Part shown: positions 10,667 through 22,190 of the stretch, one piece after another
How positions within the stretch are numbered: the first letter of the stretch is position 1
Layout of the letters: the number at the start of each line of letters is the position of its first letter
DNA from: Macrocystis pyrifera
Taxonomy: Eukaryota; Sar; Phaeophyceae; Laminariales; Laminariaceae
Reading direction: 5' to 3'
Length of the DNA: 64,000 nucleotides
Assembly: GCA_031763025.1 (NCBI GenBank)
Contig: JASSKH010000014.1
Coordinates: 6,952,633-7,016,632 of the forward strand
Translations under genes and position numbers: made by a program
The notes under the pieces: model-generated
What the model was told of the DNA's origin: nothing
Seen by the model: only the letters and a program-made list of their open reading frames with translations
The model's database searches: none

Positions 10667-10998
10667 ACTCAATATCATGCATGGCCGTAGTCGCATGAAC
10701 ATAGACCCTCGCATCCCTACAATGCCGGGACGGAGCGCGTCGGGTTTTCACCGACCAGGCAGATATTTCTTGCACCAAGCGCGAAGCGAAACGTGAGGTG
10801 TTGGGCGAGTCGCATGAAGGGTGAGCTGCATTCTACTAAGAACCGCTCAAGAGGCGGATTTTCTTGTATATGGATGGCAGCATCAATGAATCGATTTAAT
10901 TTCTGGTGTGGCCACATCCCGAGACAGCAATGGGTTTACTATATAACTGCCTCGTGGGTGCCTTACCATATACACACTACGCGATACGATCATAGCGC
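10636..10998 (-). mobile_element. SINE-C with 30-nt terminal homopolymer
   Basis: A run of 30 G (a C tail in element sense) is followed by TACTCAATATCATGCATGG and then the conserved body to CATATACACACTACGCGATA. It is truncated at its 5' end, next to the C tail of the LINE copy. Confidence 0.85.
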
Positions 10999-12046
10999 GG
11001 GGGGGGGGGGGGGGGCGTACTCATTTGTTGCTTGCCCTAGTCATTCGACCATTGACCATGCATCCCTTCGAGACGGAGCACCGTTCCTACACCTAATAGA
11101 GACACCTCCAACAATTGGGCGCTCATTGCGTTGTTTCCGTACATTACATAGAAACTTTTTGCTAGTCCTATCCCCTTCCTGTTTGGCCGCCTGTGGCCAC
11201 CATCTATATGTCCTAGGATAGCGATCGTTTTCTCGCTGCTATCGTGTGTATCAAAACTCCTCCATGTCACTTTCGTCTATTTCCCGCATCTCCTCTTCTA
11301 ACACATCCCGTTCCTCCCTGTGCATTTCACATTCTCCTACTATGCGAGTTCTACTCTATTGCTTTGCCACACGGGCACATCTGTGCATCTACTTCCTCCT
11401 CCTCCCGGCTACTGGTTCTTTGTTTTTTCTGGAAGGTCCAGGTCACCTACACGAAATCGCAGTTTCAGCGTTTTCGCGAAGTCCATTGGGCCGTGCAGAT
11501 ACGTTTTCAATCCTATTCCTTCCCTCAATCCCCCGTATATCTCTTTCAAGAGTTTTTCCGATTCCACCTTGTTTCTTAGCGCTAGCCTTTCCCTTCTTTC
11601 TACCCTTTCTTCTATTTCTGCCTTGTACCTCCCAAACTTCCCGGCGGACATCACCTCTTCTCGGTTTCCCCCTATATCCTTCCATACTTTCTCAACTACG
11701 CTATCCCACCTTATTCCAGCTCGCCCTTTTGTTACTTTCTCCCATACAGCTCTATCAACTATGGCTGGCAACCTCATTTTTGGTATGTTCCTTACTTCTT
11801 ATTGCCGTTTCAACTTTCTCATGGTTCTATTGGTCTTGAGTGGGTGCATTCCCAGTTCTGCTCTTACTACTGTATTGCTAGTCGTACTTGAGCATCTTGG
11901 GGATTTTTTTAGCTGCTGTCATGTGTTCTGTTTCCAACTGTGTTACGAGTTTCGCGTTCCCTTCTCATACTTCTCCTGCATATTCTAGTTTTGGAACTAT
12001 CACATTCACCAGGAAACATCTCTTAATCCTAGTGTCAAGGTGTACA
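10999..12046 (-). mobile_element. decayed LINE 3' end with C tail
   Basis: Minus-strand remnants of a non-LTR retrotransposon ORF2 C-terminus, read in three frames. The pieces are KLEYAGEV, then the best-kept segment 11777-11409 (MRLPAIVDRAVWEKVTKGRAG to RFRVGDLDLPE), then VDAQMCPCGKAIE (C-P-C zinc-knuckle-like), IVGECEMHREERDVLEEEM and SSEKTIAILG. Stops and frameshifts separate them, so it is dead. The reverse transcriptase catalytic core is absent (5' truncation at 12046). The 3' end reads GAATGACTAGGGCAAGC then GAGTACG and a 17-nt C run in element sense. I remember close relatives in brown algal genomes; not searched here. Confidence 0.82.
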
Positions 12047-12400
12047 TAGCGCGGGGGGGGTGTACTCGATCTCATGCATATGGTCGTAGTCGTATGACCA
12101 TAGACCCTCCCATCCCTAACATGCCGGGACGGAACACGTCGGGTTTTCACCGACCAGGCAGACATTGCTTGCATCAAGCGCGAAGCGCCATTAGGTTTCG
12201 GCGAGTCGCATGAAGGGTGAGCTGCATCCTACGAAGAACCGCTTGTGAGGCGGATTTTCTTGCATGTGGATGACAGCGTCGATGAATTGATTTAATTTCT
12301 AGTGCGGTCACTTCCAGAGACAGCAATCGGTTTACCATGTACCTGCCTTGTGGGTGCCTTACCATATACACACTACGTGATACGATCATCCCCCTTGTGC
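12047..12400 (-). mobile_element. SINE-C, 5'-truncated
   Basis: G run then TGTACTCGATCTCATGCAT and the standard body, ending in the CACTACGTGATACGATCATC block. It abuts the truncated LINE end. Confidence 0.85.
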
Positions 12401-12404
12401 AGAG

Positions 12405-12660
12405 GGAAGGTGGGGGGGCGGGGGGGGGTACTCGACATCATGCATGGCTGTAGTCGTATGAACATAGACCCTCGCATCCCTACGACGCCGGGACGGAGCA
12501 CGTCGGGTTTTCACCGACCAGGCAACACATCGCTACGACCAAGCGCGAACCGAGACGCGAGGTGTTCGAGAGTCGCAGGAAGGGTGAGCGGCGTCCTACT
12601 AAGAGCCGATTGCAAGGCGAACTTTCTCGAATGTGGATGACAGCGCCAAATTAATGGTAG
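12405..12660 (-). mobile_element. SINE-C, diverged copy
   Basis: G-rich tract then TACTCGACATCATGCATGG; the 5' half is noticeably diverged (CGTCCTACTAAGAGCCG). Directly adjoins a SINE-A copy. Confidence 0.75.
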
Positions 12661-12663
12661 GGA

Positions 12664-12992
12664 TGGGCGGTCCCCGGTGGCTTGGTGGGTAGTCCGCGTA
12701 CATACGAGTCTCACCAAGTGCATACTCGTAAATACTTTTTTTTTGGCATAAAAAAATGATTAAGCGGAAAGCGCGTGAGAGTGAGTCAACAACATCCGAC
12801 GAAAATCGACGAGCAGCGGGAGTGCCGAACCCTAAGTGCGATAAAAATAAAGGCACGTGCCGGGGGGGAGAAGGGACGACACCTGTGACCACGGCTTGTC
12901 CAGATGATCGCTTGGGGTAAAACCTTCTATCAATACGAGTTAAGCTGGAAAGCAATAGCGATGTTGAAAAAAAAAAAAAAAAAAAAAAAAAA
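12664..12992 (+). mobile_element. SINE-A (tRNA-headed, poly(A) tail), diverged
   Basis: The head GTCCCCGGTGGCTTGGTGGG resembles a tRNA A box and GAGTCTCACCAAGTGCA retains part of the B-box arm. The body includes AAAATCGACGAGCAG and AAAGGCACGTGCCGGGG, and ends in an A run of about 26 nt (near 12967-12992). Confidence 0.8.
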
Positions 12993-15390
12993 CGGGCAGA
13001 ATTCCCGAGTCGAGTCTTCTCAAAACCCAGGGATGGGAGGCACGAACAACGCAAAAGGCGGGCAGGGGGGAAGATGACGGCGAGGTCTCGTTCCATATTT
13101 TAGACGCATGCATCGCTCAGCGTTTGCACCTTCTCCTTCGTTCAGAAAACCTGCTACGAAAATCGCCCGAGAGGGCGTCATGTTATCGCGCGTGGTCACA
13201 CCGTATCATAACAGGGCCGATATTGTGTGTATGTATGTAGCTACACCGCCCGCTACGCTCGCTCAGGAAGGAAAATTACATCGAAGCGGACAGAGGTCTA
13301 TGATTAAAATAGTGTTTTTTTCATGACTGTAGTCGCAAACTGGCGACTTGATAATGCCAAGAGTCCCGCCGCCATGCTTCATTCATTCAGGAGAAAACAG
13401 CTGGGACGCCACATACGCTTCGCGTCGCGGGCGGTTTTCCGCTATATACGCTCGCTCACATGTCGTACGTTCGTACATACCCTAGGTAGGGTACTTATTT
13501 TCGTCTTTCGATATGCTCTTGTGTCTGTACTCCTATGTACGAAAGATAAAGCACAGCACGGCACAGCAACACACCGCACAGCAAACGAAAATTCGGTCCC
13601 GAGGAAAGCCCTGGAAATTTCCCCTGAAAAAAAAACTGCACCAAGGTACGTACTCCTTTCTCGTGAGGATCGGATGGGTTGATGGAAAATTCAAACCCAC
13701 GCTTGAAACGATCAGCTTCGGCGGCAGCTATATATACGAGTACGTACTCGTAATGATCAGTGTTATTTCTTTGGTTCTTCATATTTTCGCCTTTTGTTTG
13801 AGAAAAGCGTGTGAAATCCACGTCCAGCAAACAAATGCGTAGGCGTGTGTAGTGTGTAGAGCTTTCCACCCATTCGTTATGACCACGGTTTGGCCCGCTC
13901 TTGGCCCTTGGTGTGTGGGACTGGCCACTTTTCCTGTCAAACGGATATGTGGGCAAAAAGGTGGATCTTGAAAGTCCTTTGCGTTGAGAATACACCCGGT
14001 CATCAACCATGCCAAAAAAAAAAAAAAAAAAATGACTGCGGTTGTATTTGACGCAAAAATTTCACCTAAATTTACAGCAGTAGTCCAGGCGCGGTCGGTG
14101 GGCTGTTCTCTGGAAGTTTTGGTACAAAACGAAATTCTTCCAAGTTATTCATTATTTACCGAAAATGATGGAGATGACGGATTTTGGCAGTCTTTGATTT
14201 TCCTTTTTTTTATGGAAATATGTAGTCCCTTAACCGACTCATTTTAGCGTCAACTGCCGTACGACGTACCAGGTACGGTTTTTTTTTTTTTTTTTCCTTC
14301 TCGCGCTCAGCATCGATTCCTGTTCTTGCCTTTGCGGCCACGAATACGATTGTATCGTTTGAAATACAAATGCGCCGCATTCCACGAGTTAGGCTACATA
14401 ACCGTTCGAGGAAAAAAAGTCCTGAACGGACCGCAAAACACGCAAGACAACAAGATAACACGGCCCCTGGGAGGCAGGCGCCTTAGCCGGTCTTACCCAC
14501 ATAAAAAATACCAGATAAAGTTCCAAATATGAATACGATTTTTTGTGTTTTTTTTTCATGTGCTTTTGCACGTTCTTTTTTTCTTGCAACAAACCACTAG
14601 AAAGCGTGCCGACTCAACCCAACTCTACCCAACCCTAGTCCAGGCAAAATGCTCGACCTGAGCCAGGTTTCGCCCCGCGTTTTGGACAACCTGAAAAAAA
14701 AAGTTGCGAACCACCACAAAAACCGTAGTACTTCTGGTGTTTTTTGTGGAACATTTCGTGTGTCAAGAACGCTGCCAGTAGTATTCACATTTCATCAGGT
14801 AGGACATTTTCGGGAATATTCCGGGAAAATTCCGGTTAAAAATATTGTCAGGGGGGCAAATCGTGGTCCGCAAGTTCGGAAAAAAAAAAAAAAAAACTTC
14901 ACGGGCCGTTTTTTGGGTCCGGTGGGGTCAGTCACGGTTAGGGTTATTAGGGGTTGGGTTGGGTCCCCACCCCCCGTACCTTGACCCAACCAGGAAGTGC
15001 TTGCTAGCCCGCAAAACGAACAGCCCGACCTCTGGGAAATCTTACCAGACGATCGGTTTATAGTTAATGCTTCTCAACGCTGCCCCCGAGGGTGTATTTT
15101 CGAGTCGTTTTTTCCTCCAAGAAACAAAGGGAGCACACAGACACCGACAATGAACGGTGGCTTACAGTAGGAAACAACTCGAACCAGGCAGAGCATTGCA
15201 AACATGATTTTCGACGGATAATATTCCTCCATCTCACAGTAGTAGCTGAATATAGCTCGCTTTCATTTATATACCTCGTACGTCAAGGAAACACACTCCT
15301 CCGTTATGTCGAGTAGTCCAGGCTGATTCTGTCGTCAACGGGGAGATAACCACGCAGGCAGAGCGATGCCTCAATAGGGAAAAAAGTGTG
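12993..15390. other. gene-free stretch
   Basis: No supported gene. It holds homopolymer A/T runs (14014-14032, 14280-14295, 14880-14896) and two GC-hairpin/telomere-like repeat pieces (14580-14720, 14930-15000). The frame at 13495-14010 has no recognisable motif. Confidence 0.6.
14580..14720 (+). repeat. family T (CCCAACCC block plus GC hairpin)
   Basis: Contains ACCCAACTCTACCCAACCC, then CTCGACCTGAGCCAGG, TTTCGCCCCGCGTTTTGGAC and AACCTGAA. It matches the copy at 25320-25440 in order and spacing. Confidence 0.65.
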
Positions 15391-15394
15391 TGTT

Positions 15395-15497
15395 CTTCAC
15401 ATTGCATTGAACTGTTCTCTCTACCCGTCGACATCCAGCACAACCAGTGTCCGCGCCGATTCTTCAATCCTATGAATAGACAGATACGAGTTGAATA
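15395..15497 (+). repeat. left flank of a duplicated segment
   Basis: Shares CGTCGACATCCAGCACAACC and CCGATTCTTCAA with 34470-34540. Its continuation there corresponds to 16603-16760 here. Confidence 0.7.
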
Positions 15498-16602
15498 GTG
15501 TCTGCGCATGCTATTTTCGTCCGTCAAGGATTTCCGTCGGAAAGATAATCATAATCGAAAATAGTTCCGGCATGCGCATAATCGGAGACGAAAAAAAAGC
15601 AAAATATTGGATTATTATGCTTGAAAAAAAAAAAAAAAACACTTGAAGCAGCGGCAGAACTTTCAGGACCGAACGAGTAGAACAGAAGTCGTGCAAGCAG
15701 CAGTACCTACCTGCAGCAGCAGAAGCAGCAGCAGCAAGCTGCAGAAGCAGTAGGCAGCAGCAAGCACCAACAGACACAAGAGCGGTGTATCTTGCGCTCC
15801 TTGACACTAGTTGTGCAAGCAACCCCGCCACAACGAGAACATCGTCCTCCTTCTTCGTTGTCCTCTCCGCTCGAAAAGAGGTCGAAGTGGCGAAGATCAG
15901 GAGCGTGGAGGCAAGAGTGCACGCGCTTGCAGCAGCAGCAGCAGCAGCAGCAGCAGCGCCTGCAACAGCGCTTGCAGCAGCGCTTGCTTGAGGCAGCCCT
16001 CTTGCTTGCAGCAGCGCTTGCTTGCAGCAGAGCTTGCTTGAGCAGAAGCGTTTGTTTGCTGCAGAGCTTGCTTGAGCAGCAGCGCTTGCTTGCAGCAGCA
16101 CCGCTTGCTTACCGCAATGCTAGCTTGCCGCAGCGCTTGCTTACCGCAGCGCTTGCATACCACAATGCTTGTTTGCCGCAGCGCTTGAGGCAACAGCATT
16201 GAAGCAGCAGCAGCACACATGCAGTAGCAGTAGTCCATGACGCGCAGCAGCAGCTGCAGCAGCAGCACCAATTTATCTGCTGCAGCAGCAGGAAGCAGAG
16301 GCATGCAGCAGCAACGGCAGCAATTCTTCTCGCGAAACCCGGCCAGTAGCACACATGGTCCGAGGCCACTCTCGGGGCAAGCTTGGCCAATCCACAGCGT
16401 CCGGAGCGTTTTCGGCGAACAGAATCCAGCGGTCGAATCTCGTATCACACAAATATGCCTCTATTAATAGTATAATATGCTACTAAAAAATGCGTAACTT
16501 CGTCGTTGTGCAAAATTGAGTAGGCTTTTTGATTAATCCTCGGTAACGGGGGAATAGATAACGAAAACTCGTAACATTTTTTATTTTGCGCACTCTATAC
16601 TG
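15498..16602. repeat. CAG/GCTTG-rich segment, apparently inserted
   Basis: A purine/pyrimidine-periodic region dominated by CAG triplets (15700-15760, 15930-15975, 16200-16320) and a GCAGCGCTTGCTT-type unit repeated about ten times (15965-16190). It encodes poly-Ala/Gln/Leu by frame with no conserved protein. Flanks 15395-15497 and 16603-16760 are contiguous in the related segment at 34450-34700, so this ~1.1 kb looks like extra DNA. Confidence 0.7.
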
Positions 16603-16765
16603 TGGTCACAGACAAAACTACGCCACAGCAGAGATGCTGTTAAGACATTGATATGCAGCAAGCAAGAGTAGATAATGCAATGCCCATGTCATCATACTGG
16701 ATACAACAGGCACGATATACACTCTATGAAAGAGAGAAATCCAAAAGAAACAAAAAAAAATAGAC
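16603..16765 (+). repeat. right flank of a duplicated segment
   Basis: Shares CTGTGGTCACA, CTACGCCACAG, TGTCATCATACTG and ACAGGCACGA with 34540-34680. Confidence 0.7.
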
Positions 16766-17009
16766 CTTTGACGAGTAAACCATTTTTCGGGCCAATATTT
16801 AGAGCTACTCATATCAGGGCCCACGAAAAAAAAAAAAAAGAGGAAAAGAAACAACGGAGCATCACTCGCCACCGTGTCGGAATCGAAAACAAACTACCTG
16901 GTACGTACGTATATAGACGGTTGGAATTTTGCCAGAAATAAAATGAAGCCTTTCTTTTGCTGTTCGAATTTACTTGATTTTAGCAACCCCCCCCCTCCCT
17001 GTTCTTCCC

Positions 17010-17570
17010 CTATATATTATATATGGGTTGGGTTGGCGTCGGTTGGCAACGGCACTGCTTGTAAAACATGCCGCTCACTACGTGAGCAAGACAACCAGGG
17101 CACCGTTTTTTTGTTTGTTTGTTTGTTTCATTTTTTTGGGGGGGGGGGGGTCAGTCACAGCTGGCGATCGAGTTACAGATCATCTGTGCGAGGTGGAGAA
17201 CCTTTACTCCGCACATGGGGAATGATCGCATCACGTATTCATAGTGCTTAATGGTAAGGCAGTTACATAGTACTCCCATTGCTGCCTCTGGAAGTGGCTT
17301 GGCCACACTGGATATGTTTTCAACTTGTTGAAGCTGCCATCCATGCGCAAGTCCGCCTCGCAAGCGGTTCTTAGCAGGACGCAGCTCACCCTTCATGCGA
17401 CTCGCCGAACACCTCACGCCGCTTCGCGCTTGGTGCACGCAATGTCCGCCTGGTCGGTGAAAGCCCGACTTGCTCCGTCCCGGCATTGTAGAGGTGTGAC
17501 GGTCAATGGTCATACGACTACGGCCATGCATGATATCGAGTACACCCCCCACCCCCCCCCTCCCTGTCGG
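17010..17570 (+). mobile_element. SINE-C, near full length
   Basis: Preceded by TATATATTATATATGGG, starts GGGTTGGGTTGGCGTCGG, has a T/G-rich internal tract (17107-17150) and ends CATGCATGATATCGAGTACA and a C-rich tail. It is colinear with 8160-8845. Confidence 0.85.
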
Positions 17571-18790
17571 TCCGGACGCAAAAAGAAATTTGGGTGTCGT
17601 TTTTTTTTTTTCCGTTTACCCTTGCCTCAGAAAATTAGGTGCAGCATTGTTTCAGGATGTCAAACTTGTCGATAGTTAAGTTAAGGCAGCGTAACGTAAA
17701 AACACTCTGAACGGAACTGCTGCAAGGAGCGTTTACTAGCACTAAAATAGTCATCACACGAGTTACAGAAGTAGTACGCGACATCTGTTGCGTAATAATA
17801 CGGGAGTCGAGAATTCTAGGCTCGAGATTCTTGTTGAAATAAAAAAAAAATCACAGCGAAGCAATTGTGCTCGGAGAGGAACGCCACTCAAAAAATCCTA
17901 TACAATGGCCTCTAAGAACCTGTGCTCAACGTTGACATCACAATAAGCCGCGAGCCTGCAGTAGACCAAAATAGGAGATTTTTTACTGCTGTCGCGTACT
18001 GTATGCCTATTATAAACGCTCCTCATAATGATGTCCACAGCGGATATCTATATCAGGTGCAGCAGTTTATACTTGATTTTTTTTACACATACATTTTCTA
18101 AGCCAAAAACTCGTATTTTCCAAAAAACAAATTACACTGGGTGCACGTGTATAGAAACAAATTCGACAGACATCCTTCTGCCCATTTTCGAGACCCAGAC
18201 AATAGTTATACTAAAACCAAGTAAAAAAACACTGGGAAGAAAAAGGTTTTGATACCTTTGTCCAGAAATCCAACCTTACGTACGTACTGGACAGTGTTTA
18301 ATTTTGACGTTTAAGGGGTACTGTATGGTGTCGCTTTTCGTCTTTTTCTTAAGGTACCCCCCGGCCAAGGCGCTTTACTTACTAACAATACTGGTTTTAC
18401 AATAGGTAAAAAGATAGGTTTTCAAGGGGTCAAACTGCGGTCTCCTATTACTCGTACTAGTAACAGCATTTCCACCTAAAAGCAGCGAGGGGGTGGAAAT
18501 GAGAAACGATCACGTGACTTGCTTGACCAACGATTGTCGAGATAACGGAAAGGTTGAAAAATGTCCAGATAGAACGTTGATGCAATGGTTGAGTGATTCT
18601 ATCTACGTGCGTCAGCGGCCGATGCTACGATAGTTACCGTCGTTGCCATTGGTTCTAGTTGTTATACAGCAGAGTGTAGTTGGTTGTAATTGCTATTCTA
18701 TTTTTCGTGGTGGTTGCCATATTTCGGTTGCAGTATTACAAATAGTAGTTACATTTGGTCGTTGTCGCCATAGTCAGTGGTTGTTGTTGA
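17571..18790. other. gene-free stretch
   Basis: No feature that I can support beyond short homopolymers and AT-rich DNA. Confidence 0.5.
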
Positions 18791-18825
18791 TCTTCTTGTT
18801 GTAGTACTATTCATAGTAGCTGGTT

Positions 18826-18855
18826 GCTGTTGCTGCTGCTGCTGCTGCTGTTGTA
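18826..18855. repeat. CTG microsatellite
   Basis: Run of GCTGCTGCTG triplets within a TTG/CTG-rich stretch. Confidence 0.85.
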
Positions 18856-19496
18856 TCGCCGTTGTTCTCGCTGTCTCCGCACATTCAACGCGAACCCGCA
18901 AACCGTTCATCCTACCCAAAGATATTTCTCCATCTCTCTATCAATAATGTACACGAGACGACGAAAGATCACCACGGTCACCAAGCGTGCTAGATGCCGA
19001 TGGGAAATAACACAAGTGGGTAAATCAAAGCAAGTGGATAGTTCGACGCGATTCCACGGGGGGAGGAAGAAAGTGCAGATTTTTCCTCGCGATGAAAAAA
19101 AACCCAAGGCATGTACCGTATCGGGGAGGGGAGGGGAGACGAAAAAAAAATCCCGCTTTTTGGCCCAGGATCTGAGTCACAAGTAGGGAGGGAGAAGAAG
19201 AGGGGCGAAGGCATCACATGGTATGAGCAAGAAAATGAAATAAAACAGCAAAAAGTTTACGAGACATTCACAGGGGGGAAACGTGTCGAAAAAAAAGTTG
19301 CGAATAAGGACGGCAAAAACCCGCCACAGCAAGCAGGCCCAGAACGGAGAGCCTTCCGGAATGCCTGACCTGGTACATGAATCAAGCAGGCGGTGCGCGG
19401 CTGACGGCAGCTCGTGCCGAGAGAATGTTCCGTGAACCCCGCTCAAATTCCTTCCGTGGGGAAAGCACTTGGATTTAGAGTCGGATTTAGGTAAAA

Positions 19497-19545
19497 ACAC
19501 CACCACCACCACCACCACCACCGACAACAACAACAACAACAAGTG
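19497..19545. repeat. ACC and AAC triplet microsatellites
   Basis: About eight CAC/ACC triplets followed by CAACAACAAC, directly beside an M1 copy. Confidence 0.85.
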
Positions 19546-19555
19546 CAGTATTATT

Positions 19556-19662
19556 ATTACGGGGGACCATAGTAAACAGGACCAAATATTGTTAGTAAAA
19601 ATACCTACATATATAGGTTTTTATGTACGCCATAGGTCCTGTTAACTGTGGACCCCCGTAAT
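19556..19662 (+). mobile_element. M1 palindromic MITE-like element
   Basis: Complete forward copy, TTACGGGGGACCATAG to GTGGACCCCCGTAATAG. Confidence 0.9.
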
Positions 19663-19689
19663 AGTACAGGTGCCAAACTCTTGTAGGAC

Positions 19690-19765
19690 TGCAGTCACGT
19701 TCGGGGGACAAACCACCTGCATTTTAAGTAGTATGTTCCCCAAGAAGACTGGTGTTGAGAGACTT
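19690..19765. mobile_element. M2 remnant
   Basis: Left arm GGACTGCAGTCACGTTCGGG and a diverged right arm (TGTTCCCCAAGAAGACTGG). Confidence 0.6.
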
Positions 19766-19943
19766 GCACTCCTAAAAGGGTGGGAGTCCCACGACGAGCG
19801 CAACCCACTCTTTTTCTATTTCGGTTTCCAAAATGTGCCTTAGGAAAGACGGCGGGTTGCTGGGCTAGGAGATGCGCCGACGAAGCAAGCGCGGCGCAGG
19901 GAGCTTTACGAGACGGGTGCAAGCAACAGGACAGCATGGCGCT

Positions 19944-19981
19944 CCGTGTGCTGCTGCTGCTGCTGCTGCTGCTGCGCTGCT
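19944..19981. repeat. CTG microsatellite
   Basis: About ten CTG triplets. Confidence 0.85.
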
Positions 19982-20689
19982 GGTCTTCCCAGACGACGAG
20001 CGATCGGACCACAACACCCCCCGCTATTTTCAGGTCAAAAGCGACCCATCACGCGAACAACTCTTTCATATATTCTCTCCCCACCATCTCTTGCTTGGGG
20101 TCCGTCGAATCCGCAGTATGTCTCTCAAGTGGTGGGATGTGCGAATCTTCCAACGAGCGAAATAGACAAACCTAAAAAGTCATCGTGACTACCGCTGCCT
20201 CATCGTTGGGTCCGGTTCTCCCGGCTCTAGGATGTGACACACGGTGTTCGGTGCTGCTCCTTTCACCGTACAGGTTCACCGTGCAGGGGACAACACGTTC
20301 TCTTGAGTGAATCATGAAAAGATGATAAGGCTCCCACCCGCAACGTGGGCTGCTACTGTAGATCGGAACAGACCAGGGATCGATCTGCTCCGACAGAAGC
20401 AGACCATCACGTCGGAAAGAAACGACTCTCCGTCGGAGGTGTGAAGTGTCCTGAATTACATGATCACATCACAGCATCGCGTATCGGCCACACGAAATAA
20501 AAGCGCGGTCTATGATACGTCTCAACGAGGCGTGACACGTGTATGCGCGCCATCGAAGTATCCCACCTCGCAGAGCTTGCAAAAAAAAAAAAAAGAGGGA
20601 TTTCGAGTTTGTTTTTTCCCCCCCTCTCCACCCCCCCCCCTTTTTTTTTCTTCATATACTTATTATTTTTCCGACGTTTTTCTCCGCGC

Positions 20690-21095
20690 ACGGGACTCGT
20701 GCGGGGGCGGGGCTGGGCTGCGCGGACGGACCCGTGCCGCCGACGGGTGCACACAAGGCTGGGGCTCTCTCTCGCCCAGGCTCAAGGAACCGCGCGGAAA
20801 GCCGTCCGGCGGCGGGAGCTATCCGCGAATCACCTTCGCCAAAACATATATCACGGGGTATATTTATATGTACAAGATGCGCTTTGTTTTTGGAATGCTG
20901 CTCTCTGGCGGCCGAGGGTTCTTTCTCGCACTTTTGGCTGCGGGGCAAGCAAGGGGGCCGTGGGTACATTACGACGCATGTCTGGATCCCGGTCGAGCAC
21001 CGTGGCGGTGCTGGGGGCATTGAACGTCGCTGAGCTGACTCCAAAAATCAAGGGATTGCTTTCCGGCTCGCCGAACTTTGTAGGTGACATGTAAA
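20690..21095. other. GC-rich island of unknown nature
   Basis: A GC-rich patch amid AT-rich DNA with overlapping open frames on both strands. The plus frame ends SPNFVGDM at a TAG|GTGACA donor-like site near 21083, and the minus frame starts at 21102. Codon-scale evidence does not decide between them and I recognise no family. A spliced exon is possible. Confidence 0.25.
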
Positions 21096-21179
21096 ACCCC
21101 ATTTTTTTTCAGAAAATGGCCCGCCACCCTCGAACACATTTTCAAGTCCCCTCAGCTGTACGTATGTTTTCAACCTCTG

Positions 21180-22190
21180 AGCTCAGCGGAAGTAGCAGTA
21201 GCAGCAGCAGACATACAGCAGCAACAGCAGTACACATCTGTCGGCCGTCGTACCTGTTGCACCAAGCTATTTGACGGGTGTACACCTGGCAGCGAGCACG
21301 TTTGTGACCACAAAACTGCCTCCCTCCGTCCGCCTATACCTGGGAGTCATTGGCAGCAAGTATCTAGGTGTTGTTGTCATACCTAGCTAGTTGTCCAGTC
21401 GCACACTTTCAGCAGCAGGTAATCGCAACGGGCAAGAGCCACAGAGTCACGCTCATTCTGCCGCCCGTCTCCCTCTACCCCCCCTGTCTCGGTGTGCATC
21501 TGGCACAGTAGTAATATTTGTAGTAGTATAGTAGTGGTGGTAGTACAGTAGTATATTAGTAGCAGTAGTAGTATTAATAGTAGTATTAACATAGTAGTAC
21601 GTAGTATTTAATAGTAGCAGTAGTTACAGTAGTATTATAATAGCAGCAATAGTAGTAGCAGGAATAGTATATTATTAGTAAAAGTAGGTGTATTAGTGTT
21701 GTTGCCGCGAGTCTGGTGCTGTAACCATGATCAGCATATTATACCGCTATTGACAGTCATTAATTTAAACGTATTATAGAGAAACATATCATGGCAAGTC
21801 CACTTGATTTTTTCATGATGCCCTCAATCGTATGTAAACCGGTTGCTGCTTATTGATGTAAAAAGTGATGTTAGAGTTCTACTGCTGTTGCCACTAGCCA
21901 GCTGCTGTTGCCGTGAGTACTTATTGGACAGTCATTAGATTTTTTTATGACAATAGATGCAGACAGCTTTTTCATCGTGCACCAACCGTACGTATACCTG
22001 TGCATGAATACAGAAAAGCTGCTTCCAACAAACATTAATAATTAATAGTGATGTTTTCGGTTATTGGCCTTTCTGTAATATTGCGCCGCTGTTTTCGACA
22101 CGCAGGAAAACAATTCTGAAGTACTGTAGTTATTAAATAGCATATTATATAATAGCTGAAGTTGTAGCTTAATATTAATAGTAGCCCATG
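21180..22190. other. GTA/CAG triplet-rich non-coding DNA
   Basis: Contains GTAGCAGCAGCAG (21185-21235) and a long imperfect TAG/GTA triplet tract (21505-21690). No gene seen. Confidence 0.6.

Noticed and set aside
11246-11988. Long plus-strand frames of 197-222 codons
   Set aside because: They are shadows of the minus-strand LINE remnant, whose conserved peptides read on the other strand.
15785-16448. Poly-Ala/Gln/Leu open frames
   Set aside because: CAG/CTG triplets give open frames in several registers on both strands without conserved sequence.
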